A stretch of 64,000 bases of DNA from Mangifera indica (lineage: Eukaryota > Streptophyta > Magnoliopsida > Sapindales > Anacardiaceae): the NCBI RefSeq assembly GCF_011075055.1, contig NW_025401131.1:183515-247514 (forward strand), read 5' to 3'. The notes beneath the pieces were generated by a model. That model saw nothing but the letters and a program-made list of their open reading frames with translations. It was not told the origin of the DNA and did not search any database. Of this stretch, positions 35,271 through 47,634 are shown piece after piece; the first letter of the stretch is position 1, and each line of letters begins with the position of its first letter. The translations under genes were made by a program, and so were the position numbers.

Positions 35271-37178
35271 ATGTCCAATAAAAGAACTTCATCCTCATCC
35301 TCCTCACCTCCTCATCCTTGGGAATTTTCCCACATGACATTAAAAGAAGAGGTCAAAGGAGAACTTAAGGACATTAAGGACCAACTGAATCAAATGATGC
35401 AAATGATGAGAGACTTGACCCTCACTCAAAGTCGGGCACCCTTATCACAGCCCCAAACTTCAACAAAAAGCCAAATACCCCCTCCTCCACCTCACCCAAC
35501 CTAACTACATCAACCAAGAAGACATATTAGACCTTCCCCTCCTCCTCCTAGACATCATAGGGAGGAATTGATGCTTCATGATTATTCAAGTGGGGAAGAA
35601 CAAGAGAGGCCACCTAGGAGAGAAAAGGATGATGATAGGGGTTTAAGGATTGAAATTCTGGAATTCGAAGGGAGTATGAGTCCGGATGATTTTGTCAATT
35701 GGTTACATGCTATAGAGAGAGTTTTTGAATATAAAGGCTATTCGGATGAGAAGAAATGTAAACTTGCCATCTTGAAATTCAAGGATTATGCATCCTTGTG
35801 GTGGGAAAATCTTAAGAAGCAAAGGGAAAGGGATGGTAAAGAGAGAGTGAGATCTTGGGAGAAACTATAGAAGCTTATGAAGAGAAGATTCCTTCCGGAC
35901 AACCATAAACAAGATCTTTACCTCAAGCTACACACCCTTAAGCAAGGAAGTGATGGAGTAGAGCAATACATAAGGGAGTTTGAGAAGCTATTAATGAGGA
36001 GTGAGCTGCCGGAAGTGAAAGAGCAAACCATTGCAAGATTCATTGGTGGCTTAAACCGAGACATTGCTCATATGGTAGAATTACAACCATATTACACTTT
36101 TGAAGATGTGTGTAAGTTGGCTATTAAAGTGGAGAAGCAAAAGAAAGCCATGAAGCCCATGGTTTCCAAGTCATTCTCCAAAGGGACATTATCTAACAAA
36201 AGTATATCTTTTACCAAGGGAACTACCTTCTATAAAGGTTCCCCATCCTACACAAATGTTGTTGATTCTTCTTCCAAGGAGAAAGGCAAGGAAAAAATGG
36301 TGGAACCAACTAAGGACAAGCGTAATATGGTGAAGACCAACCTCTCCAATAAAAAGTGCTTTAAATGCCAAGGCTATGGACACTTCCAAGCTGAATGCCC
36401 TAATAGGAGAGTTTTATCCTTGATGGAGATACAAGCAATTGAGGAGTCTCTTCAAGAAGAAGAAGAAAGTGAAGTTTCCAGCCATGAAAGTGATGAAGCC
36501 AACAAGGAAGAAGAAGAAATTCTACAAGGAGCTGATGAAGGAGAGATGTTAGTGATTAGAAGAGCATTGCATGCCAAGCCTCTTCCTCATGAAGAGCAAA
36601 GACTCCACATTTTCCAATCAAGGTGCACCATTGAAGATAAAGTGTGTTCTTTAATTGTAGATAGTGGAAGTTGTGCTAATGTAGCTTCATCTACCTTAGT
36701 GGAAAAACTTGGATTACCTACCATACCTCATCCTCAACCATACAAGCTCCATTGGTTGAGCAATGGGACCAGCCTCCAAGTAGCCAAACGAGTGCTTGTT
36801 TCCTTTTCCATTGGTAAGCATTATAGTGATGAGATTTTGTGTGATGTGATTCCTATGGATGCTTGTCACTTGTTGTTGGGAAGACCATGGCAATTTGATA
36901 GGGAAGTGAAGCATGATGGCAAGAAGAACACTTACTCCTTTAAATTCAATGGCAAGACTGTCACTTTAACTCCTCTTAGTCCACAACAAGTTCATAGAGC
37001 TACTAAAGGAAAAGAAGTCAAGAAAGAGAGCTTGTTTATGAATGGTCAGCAAATTGAGGGTAGCCATCTTGAAGATTTGAGGGCAAATCCTTCTCAACCC
37101 GGGAAGGATGATGTATATGCGGCTCCATTGTTATTTGTTGGGTTCCAAGTCATCCTTAAGTCTCCATGCAACCTTTGA
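35271..37178 (+). pseudogene. Array unit 8: B-type gag-protease frame, two stops
   Basis: Stops are TAA at 35502-35504 and TAG at 35868-35870. The leader reads CACCTCACGAAATTTACTG and ends the third ACTGTTCA motif as ACTGGTCA. The translated frame is identical to units 9-11. Confidence 0.92.
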
Positions 37179-38136
37179 AGCCAAGAAGAATGAAGTTCCA
37201 GCAAATCCCAAGCCAAAGGGAGCATTGCGCCTTCAATTTTGGCCCGAAACCACTTTTGGATATAGTCTTATTACATCCACCCAAGGTCCAAATGAATAGC
37301 TTGCTCCAATTGATGCAAAAGTGCAACTTTTGAAGTCCATCAATGGTCCAAACGTCCAAGCATCATTTTGAGAAGCCCAAGTGAAGTTACAACCATCCAT
37401 CACTCCATTTTGAAGCCCAAAAAGGTGTTCAAAGCCCAATTGGGAGAGTTGGACGAAATTGGATGAAAGGAGAGTTTTGGTGAAGACAAGAGCCCACTTT
37501 TTATGGAATAATAGTAACATTTTGTCCTATTGCATTTATTTAAAGTATGGCATGGCTTATTTTGTGTGGTTTAGAGTGAATTAAAGGCTAGGGTGAACTA
37601 ATTTATTAAAAGTCTATGTACACATATATCTTGCCGCCACTTACTCCCATATAAAGTGGTTATGCTTTGTAAAATGCAGTTTTTTACTTTGGAATGAAAA
37701 CTTGAAGAAGCTTTGTTGGCTCTCTTTCTTATTTCCTTTATCCAATCATTCTTGGTGGAAGATTGGTGGTGGAAGGCCCCAAGGTTGGTGGAACTTTCTT
37801 TTATGCGTTGGTTACACTTTATGTTTCCTTAGAAATCCAAATTAGAGTGTGCATGTGTGTTAATCTTGATTATGGCAGAGAGTTGCAACGTAATTACCAT
37901 TTCTGCCACTGCATTCTTCTTGTAATTTGATTGCCTTACTCTACACCAATTGTGTACGTCCATAGCTTGAAAGAAATTTCTTTGTGTTGTGATTATGATG
38001 AAATGAATTTGGTTGGATTTGGAGTTGATTTGGTTGGTTAAACTGCAAGAACAAAAAAACTGCTCATACCACATGAACAGTGAAAACAATTTTTGATTTT
38101 TGGTTTCTTGTAGCATGTTTTGTTGAATATGCACCA
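37109..38136 (+). repeat. Array LTR9 (B type)
   Basis: A complete 1028-bp LTR, indistinguishable by eye from LTR8, 10, 11 and 12. Confidence 0.92.
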
Positions 38137-38361
38137 TTTGGTATCAGAACCTAGGTTGTTTGTGTGATTTGTTGACTGATTTCTACCTCTCGGAGCTACT
38201 GTTCACCTCACGAAATTTACTGTTCACTCCAAAATCACTGGTCACAGAACCTTAATTTGCCTTAAACACAAACCTTCCTTAACCTAAACACTTACCAATA
38301 CTCACCCCCAACCCTTCAACACTTATAACCATTAACCTTTACCTACTAGCCATTACCAAAA

Positions 38362-40269
38362 ATGTCCAATAAAAGAACTTCATCCTCATCCTCCTCACCT
38401 CCTCATCCTTGGGAATTTTCCCACATGACATTAAAAGAAGAGGTCAAAGGAGAACTTAAGGACATTAAGGACCAACTGAATCAAATGATGCAAATGATGA
38501 GAGACTTGACCCTCACTCAAAGTCGGGCACCCTTATCACAGCCCCAAACTTCAACAAAAAGCCAAATACCCCCTCCTCCACCTCACCCAACCTAACTACA
38601 TCAACCAAGAAGACATATTAGACCTTCCCCTCCTCCTCCTAGACATCATAGGGAGGAATTGATGCTTCATGATTATTCAAGTGGGGAAGAACAAGAGAGG
38701 CCACCTAGGAGAGAAAAGGATGATGATAGGGGTTTAAGGATTGAAATTCTGGAATTCGAAGGGAGTATGAGTCCGGATGATTTTGTCAATTGGTTACATG
38801 CTATAGAGAGAGTTTTTGAATATAAAGGCTATTCGGATGAGAAGAAATGTAAACTTGCCATCTTGAAATTCAAGGATTATGCATCCTTGTGGTGGGAAAA
38901 TCTTAAGAAGCAAAGGGAAAGGGATGGTAAAGAGAGAGTGAGATCTTGGGAGAAACTATAGAAGCTTATGAAGAGAAGATTCCTTCCGGACAACCATAAA
39001 CAAGATCTTTACCTCAAGCTACACACCCTTAAGCAAGGAAGTGATGGAGTAGAGCAATACATAAGGGAGTTTGAGAAGCTATTAATGAGGAGTGAGCTGC
39101 CGGAAGTGAAAGAGCAAACCATTGCAAGATTCATTGGTGGCTTAAACCGAGACATTGCTCATATGGTAGAATTACAACCATATTACACTTTTGAAGATGT
39201 GTGTAAGTTGGCTATTAAAGTGGAGAAGCAAAAGAAAGCCATGAAGCCCATGGTTTCCAAGTCATTCTCCAAAGGGACATTATCTAACAAAAGTATATCT
39301 TTTACCAAGGGAACTACCTTCTATAAAGGTTCCCCATCCTACACAAATGTTGTTGATTCTTCTTCCAAGGAGAAAGGCAAGGAAAAAATGGTGGAACCAA
39401 CTAAGGACAAGCGTAATATGGTGAAGACCAACCTCTCCAATAAAAAGTGCTTTAAATGCCAAGGCTATGGACACTTCCAAGCTGAATGCCCTAATAGGAG
39501 AGTTTTATCCTTGATGGAGATACAAGCAATTGAGGAGTCTCTTCAAGAAGAAGAAGAAAGTGAAGTTTCCAGCCATGAAAGTGATGAAGCCAACAAGGAA
39601 GAAGAAGAAATTCTACAAGGAGCTGATGAAGGAGAGATGTTAGTGATTAGAAGAGCATTGCATGCCAAGCCTCTTCCTCATGAAGAGCAAAGACTCCACA
39701 TTTTCCAATCAAGGTGCACCATTGAAGATAAAGTGTGTTCTTTAATTGTAGATAGTGGAAGTTGTGCTAATGTAGCTTCATCTACCTTAGTGGAAAAACT
39801 TGGATTACCTACCATACCTCATCCTCAACCATACAAGCTCCATTGGTTGAGCAATGGGACCAGCCTCCAAGTAGCCAAACGAGTGCTTGTTTCCTTTTCC
39901 ATTGGTAAGCATTATAGTGATGAGATTTTGTGTGATGTGATTCCTATGGATGCTTGTCACTTGTTGTTGGGAAGACCATGGCAATTTGATAGGGAAGTGA
40001 AGCATGATGGCAAGAAGAACACTTACTCCTTTAAATTCAATGGCAAGACTGTCACTTTAACTCCTCTTAGTCCACAACAAGTTCATAGAGCTACTAAAGG
40101 AAAAGAAGTCAAGAAAGAGAGCTTGTTTATGAATGGTCAGCAAATTGAGGGTAGCCATCTTGAAGATTTGAGGGCAAATCCTTCTCAACCCGGGAAGGAT
40201 GATGTATATGCGGCTCCATTGTTATTTGTTGGGTTCCAAGTCATCCTTAAGTCTCCATGCAACCTTTGA
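38362..40269 (+). pseudogene. Array unit 9: B-type gag-protease frame, two stops
   Basis: Stops are at 38593-38595 (TAA) and 38959-38961 (TAG). Exactly 3091 bp from unit 8 with no difference noticed. Confidence 0.92.
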
Positions 40270-41227
40270 AGCCAAGAAGAATGAAGTTCCAGCAAATCCC
40301 AAGCCAAAGGGAGCATTGCGCCTTCAATTTTGGCCCGAAACCACTTTTGGATATAGTCTTATTACATCCACCCAAGGTCCAAATGAATAGCTTGCTCCAA
40401 TTGATGCAAAAGTGCAACTTTTGAAGTCCATCAATGGTCCAAACGTCCAAGCATCATTTTGAGAAGCCCAAGTGAAGTTACAACCATCCATCACTCCATT
40501 TTGAAGCCCAAAAAGGTGTTCAAAGCCCAATTGGGAGAGTTGGACGAAATTGGATGAAAGGAGAGTTTTGGTGAAGACAAGAGCCCACTTTTTATGGAAT
40601 AATAGTAACATTTTGTCCTATTGCATTTATTTAAAGTATGGCATGGCTTATTTTGTGTGGTTTAGAGTGAATTAAAGGCTAGGGTGAACTAATTTATTAA
40701 AAGTCTATGTACACATATATCTTGCCGCCACTTACTCCCATATAAAGTGGTTATGCTTTGTAAAATGCAGTTTTTTACTTTGGAATGAAAACTTGAAGAA
40801 GCTTTGTTGGCTCTCTTTCTTATTTCCTTTATCCAATCATTCTTGGTGGAAGATTGGTGGTGGAAGGCCCCAAGGTTGGTGGAACTTTCTTTTATGCGTT
40901 GGTTACACTTTATGTTTCCTTAGAAATCCAAATTAGAGTGTGCATGTGTGTTAATCTTGATTATGGCAGAGAGTTGCAACGTAATTACCATTTCTGCCAC
41001 TGCATTCTTCTTGTAATTTGATTGCCTTACTCTACACCAATTGTGTACGTCCATAGCTTGAAAGAAATTTCTTTGTGTTGTGATTATGATGAAATGAATT
41101 TGGTTGGATTTGGAGTTGATTTGGTTGGTTAAACTGCAAGAACAAAAAAACTGCTCATACCACATGAACAGTGAAAACAATTTTTGATTTTTGGTTTCTT
41201 GTAGCATGTTTTGTTGAATATGCACCA
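40200..41227 (+). repeat. Array LTR10 (B type)
   Basis: A complete 1028-bp B-type LTR followed by PBS TGGTATCAGAAC. Confidence 0.92.
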
Positions 41228-41452
41228 TTTGGTATCAGAACCTAGGTTGTTTGTGTGATTTGTTGACTGATTTCTACCTCTCGGAGCTACTGTTCACCTC
41301 ACGAAATTTACTGTTCACTCCAAAATCACTGGTCACAGAACCTTAATTTGCCTTAAACACAAACCTTCCTTAACCTAAACACTTACCAATACTCACCCCC
41401 AACCCTTCAACACTTATAACCATTAACCTTTACCTACTAGCCATTACCAAAA

Positions 41453-43360
41453 ATGTCCAATAAAAGAACTTCATCCTCATCCTCCTCACCTCCTCATCCT
41501 TGGGAATTTTCCCACATGACATTAAAAGAAGAGGTCAAAGGAGAACTTAAGGACATTAAGGACCAACTGAATCAAATGATGCAAATGATGAGAGACTTGA
41601 CCCTCACTCAAAGTCGGGCACCCTTATCACAGCCCCAAACTTCAACAAAAAGCCAAATACCCCCTCCTCCACCTCACCCAACCTAACTACATCAACCAAG
41701 AAGACATATTAGACCTTCCCCTCCTCCTCCTAGACATCATAGGGAGGAATTGATGCTTCATGATTATTCAAGTGGGGAAGAACAAGAGAGGCCACCTAGG
41801 AGAGAAAAGGATGATGATAGGGGTTTAAGGATTGAAATTCTGGAATTCGAAGGGAGTATGAGTCCGGATGATTTTGTCAATTGGTTACATGCTATAGAGA
41901 GAGTTTTTGAATATAAAGGCTATTCGGATGAGAAGAAATGTAAACTTGCCATCTTGAAATTCAAGGATTATGCATCCTTGTGGTGGGAAAATCTTAAGAA
42001 GCAAAGGGAAAGGGATGGTAAAGAGAGAGTGAGATCTTGGGAGAAACTATAGAAGCTTATGAAGAGAAGATTCCTTCCGGACAACCATAAACAAGATCTT
42101 TACCTCAAGCTACACACCCTTAAGCAAGGAAGTGATGGAGTAGAGCAATACATAAGGGAGTTTGAGAAGCTATTAATGAGGAGTGAGCTGCCGGAAGTGA
42201 AAGAGCAAACCATTGCAAGATTCATTGGTGGCTTAAACCGAGACATTGCTCATATGGTAGAATTACAACCATATTACACTTTTGAAGATGTGTGTAAGTT
42301 GGCTATTAAAGTGGAGAAGCAAAAGAAAGCCATGAAGCCCATGGTTTCCAAGTCATTCTCCAAAGGGACATTATCTAACAAAAGTATATCTTTTACCAAG
42401 GGAACTACCTTCTATAAAGGTTCCCCATCCTACACAAATGTTGTTGATTCTTCTTCCAAGGAGAAAGGCAAGGAAAAAATGGTGGAACCAACTAAGGACA
42501 AGCGTAATATGGTGAAGACCAACCTCTCCAATAAAAAGTGCTTTAAATGCCAAGGCTATGGACACTTCCAAGCTGAATGCCCTAATAGGAGAGTTTTATC
42601 CTTGATGGAGATACAAGCAATTGAGGAGTCTCTTCAAGAAGAAGAAGAAAGTGAAGTTTCCAGCCATGAAAGTGATGAAGCCAACAAGGAAGAAGAAGAA
42701 ATTCTACAAGGAGCTGATGAAGGAGAGATGTTAGTGATTAGAAGAGCATTGCATGCCAAGCCTCTTCCTCATGAAGAGCAAAGACTCCACATTTTCCAAT
42801 CAAGGTGCACCATTGAAGATAAAGTGTGTTCTTTAATTGTAGATAGTGGAAGTTGTGCTAATGTAGCTTCATCTACCTTAGTGGAAAAACTTGGATTACC
42901 TACCATACCTCATCCTCAACCATACAAGCTCCATTGGTTGAGCAATGGGACCAGCCTCCAAGTAGCCAAACGAGTGCTTGTTTCCTTTTCCATTGGTAAG
43001 CATTATAGTGATGAGATTTTGTGTGATGTGATTCCTATGGATGCTTGTCACTTGTTGTTGGGAAGACCATGGCAATTTGATAGGGAAGTGAAGCATGATG
43101 GCAAGAAGAACACTTACTCCTTTAAATTCAATGGCAAGACTGTCACTTTAACTCCTCTTAGTCCACAACAAGTTCATAGAGCTACTAAAGGAAAAGAAGT
43201 CAAGAAAGAGAGCTTGTTTATGAATGGTCAGCAAATTGAGGGTAGCCATCTTGAAGATTTGAGGGCAAATCCTTCTCAACCCGGGAAGGATGATGTATAT
43301 GCGGCTCCATTGTTATTTGTTGGGTTCCAAGTCATCCTTAAGTCTCCATGCAACCTTTGA
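41453..43360 (+). pseudogene. Array unit 10: B-type gag-protease frame, two stops
   Basis: Stops are at 41684-41686 (TAA) and 42050-42052 (TAG). Part of the apparently identical run of units 8-11. Confidence 0.92.
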
Positions 43361-44318
43361 AGCCAAGAAGAATGAAGTTCCAGCAAATCCCAAGCCAAAG
43401 GGAGCATTGCGCCTTCAATTTTGGCCCGAAACCACTTTTGGATATAGTCTTATTACATCCACCCAAGGTCCAAATGAATAGCTTGCTCCAATTGATGCAA
43501 AAGTGCAACTTTTGAAGTCCATCAATGGTCCAAACGTCCAAGCATCATTTTGAGAAGCCCAAGTGAAGTTACAACCATCCATCACTCCATTTTGAAGCCC
43601 AAAAAGGTGTTCAAAGCCCAATTGGGAGAGTTGGACGAAATTGGATGAAAGGAGAGTTTTGGTGAAGACAAGAGCCCACTTTTTATGGAATAATAGTAAC
43701 ATTTTGTCCTATTGCATTTATTTAAAGTATGGCATGGCTTATTTTGTGTGGTTTAGAGTGAATTAAAGGCTAGGGTGAACTAATTTATTAAAAGTCTATG
43801 TACACATATATCTTGCCGCCACTTACTCCCATATAAAGTGGTTATGCTTTGTAAAATGCAGTTTTTTACTTTGGAATGAAAACTTGAAGAAGCTTTGTTG
43901 GCTCTCTTTCTTATTTCCTTTATCCAATCATTCTTGGTGGAAGATTGGTGGTGGAAGGCCCCAAGGTTGGTGGAACTTTCTTTTATGCGTTGGTTACACT
44001 TTATGTTTCCTTAGAAATCCAAATTAGAGTGTGCATGTGTGTTAATCTTGATTATGGCAGAGAGTTGCAACGTAATTACCATTTCTGCCACTGCATTCTT
44101 CTTGTAATTTGATTGCCTTACTCTACACCAATTGTGTACGTCCATAGCTTGAAAGAAATTTCTTTGTGTTGTGATTATGATGAAATGAATTTGGTTGGAT
44201 TTGGAGTTGATTTGGTTGGTTAAACTGCAAGAACAAAAAAACTGCTCATACCACATGAACAGTGAAAACAATTTTTGATTTTTGGTTTCTTGTAGCATGT
44301 TTTGTTGAATATGCACCA
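43291..44318 (+). repeat. Array LTR11 (B type)
   Basis: A complete 1028-bp B-type LTR with no private change noticed. Confidence 0.92.
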
Positions 44319-44543
44319 TTTGGTATCAGAACCTAGGTTGTTTGTGTGATTTGTTGACTGATTTCTACCTCTCGGAGCTACTGTTCACCTCACGAAATTT
44401 ACTGTTCACTCCAAAATCACTGGTCACAGAACCTTAATTTGCCTTAAACACAAACCTTCCTTAACCTAAACACTTACCAATACTCACCCCCAACCCTTCA
44501 ACACTTATAACCATTAACCTTTACCTACTAGCCATTACCAAAA

Positions 44544-46451
44544 ATGTCCAATAAAAGAACTTCATCCTCATCCTCCTCACCTCCTCATCCTTGGGAATTT
44601 TCCCACATGACATTAAAAGAAGAGGTCAAAGGAGAACTTAAGGACATTAAGGACCAACTGAATCAAATGATGCAAATGATGAGAGACTTGACCCTCACTC
44701 AAAGTCGGGCACCCTTATCACAGCCCCAAACTTCAACAAAAAGCCAAATACCCCCTCCTCCACCTCACCCAACCTAACTACATCAACCAAGAAGACATAT
44801 TAGACCTTCCCCTCCTCCTCCTAGACATCATAGGGAGGAATTGATGCTTCATGATTATTCAAGTGGGGAAGAACAAGAGAGGCCACCTAGGAGAGAAAAG
44901 GATGATGATAGGGGTTTAAGGATTGAAATTCTGGAATTCGAAGGGAGTATGAGTCCGGATGATTTTGTCAATTGGTTACATGCTATAGAGAGAGTTTTTG
45001 AATATAAAGGCTATTCGGATGAGAAGAAATGTAAACTTGCCATCTTGAAATTCAAGGATTATGCATCCTTGTGGTGGGAAAATCTTAAGAAGCAAAGGGA
45101 AAGGGATGGTAAAGAGAGAGTGAGATCTTGGGAGAAACTATAGAAGCTTATGAAGAGAAGATTCCTTCCGGACAACCATAAACAAGATCTTTACCTCAAG
45201 CTACACACCCTTAAGCAAGGAAGTGATGGAGTAGAGCAATACATAAGGGAGTTTGAGAAGCTATTAATGAGGAGTGAGCTGCCGGAAGTGAAAGAGCAAA
45301 CCATTGCAAGATTCATTGGTGGCTTAAACCGAGACATTGCTCATATGGTAGAATTACAACCATATTACACTTTTGAAGATGTGTGTAAGTTGGCTATTAA
45401 AGTGGAGAAGCAAAAGAAAGCCATGAAGCCCATGGTTTCCAAGTCATTCTCCAAAGGGACATTATCTAACAAAAGTATATCTTTTACCAAGGGAACTACC
45501 TTCTATAAAGGTTCCCCATCCTACACAAATGTTGTTGATTCTTCTTCCAAGGAGAAAGGCAAGGAAAAAATGGTGGAACCAACTAAGGACAAGCGTAATA
45601 TGGTGAAGACCAACCTCTCCAATAAAAAGTGCTTTAAATGCCAAGGCTATGGACACTTCCAAGCTGAATGCCCTAATAGGAGAGTTTTATCCTTGATGGA
45701 GATACAAGCAATTGAGGAGTCTCTTCAAGAAGAAGAAGAAAGTGAAGTTTCCAGCCATGAAAGTGATGAAGCCAACAAGGAAGAAGAAGAAATTCTACAA
45801 GGAGCTGATGAAGGAGAGATGTTAGTGATTAGAAGAGCATTGCATGCCAAGCCTCTTCCTCATGAAGAGCAAAGACTCCACATTTTCCAATCAAGGTGCA
45901 CCATTGAAGATAAAGTGTGTTCTTTAATTGTAGATAGTGGAAGTTGTGCTAATGTAGCTTCATCTACCTTAGTGGAAAAACTTGGATTACCTACCATACC
46001 TCATCCTCAACCATACAAGCTCCATTGGTTGAGCAATGGGACCAGCCTCCAAGTAGCCAAACGAGTGCTTGTTTCCTTTTCCATTGGTAAGCATTATAGT
46101 GATGAGATTTTGTGTGATGTGATTCCTATGGATGCTTGTCACTTGTTGTTGGGAAGACCATGGCAATTTGATAGGGAAGTGAAGCATGATGGCAAGAAGA
46201 ACACTTACTCCTTTAAATTCAATGGCAAGACTGTCACTTTAACTCCTCTTAGTCCACAACAAGTTCATAGAGCTACTAAAGGAAAAGAAGTCAAGAAAGA
46301 GAGCTTGTTTATGAATGGTCAGCAAATTGAGGGTAGCCATCTTGAAGATTTGAGGGCAAATCCTTCTCAACCCGGGAAGGATGATGTATATGCGGCTCCA
46401 TTGTTATTTGTTGGGTTCCAAGTCATCCTTAAGTCTCCATGCAACCTTTGA
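44544..46451 (+). pseudogene. Array unit 11: B-type gag-protease frame, two stops
   Basis: Stops are at 44775-44777 (TAA) and 45141-45143 (TAG). Last member of the homogeneous B run. Confidence 0.92.
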
Positions 46452-47409
46452 AGCCAAGAAGAATGAAGTTCCAGCAAATCCCAAGCCAAAGGGAGCATTG
46501 CGCCTTCAATTTTGGCCCGAAACCACTTTTGGATATAGTCTTATTACATCCACCCAAGGTCCAAATGAATAGCTTGCTCCAATTGATGCAAAAGTGCAAC
46601 TTTTGAAGTCCATCAATGGTCCAAACGTCCAAGCATCATTTTGAGAAGCCCAAGTGAAGTTACAACCATCCATCACTCCATTTTGAAGCCCAAAAAGGTG
46701 TTCAAAGCCCAATTGGGAGAGTTGGACGAAATTGGATGAAAGGAGAGTTTTGGTGAAGACAAGAGCCCACTTTTTATGGAATAATAGTAACATTTTGTCC
46801 TATTGCATTTATTTAAAGTATGGCATGGCTTATTTTGTGTGGTTTAGAGTGAATTAAAGGCTAGGGTGAACTAATTTATTAAAAGTCTATGTACACATAT
46901 ATCTTGCCGCCACTTACTCCCATATAAAGTGGTTATGCTTTGTAAAATGCAGTTTTTTACTTTGGAATGAAAACTTGAAGAAGCTTTGTTGGCTCTCTTT
47001 CTTATTTCCTTTATCCAATCATTCTTGGTGGAAGATTGGTGGTGGAAGGCCCCAAGGTTGGTGGAACTTTCTTTTATGCGTTGGTTACACTTTATGTTTC
47101 CTTAGAAATCCAAATTAGAGTGTGCATGTGTGTTAATCTTGATTATGGCAGAGAGTTGCAACGTAATTACCATTTCTGCCACTGCATTCTTCTTGTAATT
47201 TGATTGCCTTACTCTACACCAATTGTGTACGTCCATAGCTTGAAAGAAATTTCTTTGTGTTGTGATTATGATGAAATGAATTTGGTTGGATTTGGAGTTG
47301 ATTTGGTTGGTTAAACTGCAAGAACAAAAAAACTGCTCATACCACATGAACAGTGAAAACAATTTTTGATTTTTGGTTTCTTGTAGCATGTTTTGTTGAA
47401 TATGCACCA
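46382..47409 (+). repeat. Array LTR12 (B type)
   Basis: A complete 1028-bp LTR. The PBS after it is the only one in the array with the canonical sequence. Confidence 0.92.
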
Positions 47410-47411
47410 TT

Positions 47412-47423
47412 TGGTATCAGAGC
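47412..47423 (+). other. Canonical PBS of array unit 12
   Basis: TGGTATCAGAGC matches the initiator Met tRNA complement exactly; all eleven other array PBSs have one or two differences. This edge unit seems to keep the ancestral state. Confidence 0.85.
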
Positions 47424-47634
47424 CTAGGTTGTTTGTGTGATTTGTTGACTGATTTCTACCTCTCGGAGCTACTGTTCACCTCACGAAATTTACTGTTCAC
47501 TCCAAAATCACTGGTCACAGAACCTTAATTTGCCTTAAACACAAACCTTCCTTAACCTAAACACTTACCAATACTCACCCCCAACCCTTCAACACTTATA
47601 ACCATTAACCTTTACCTACTAGCCATTACCAAAA

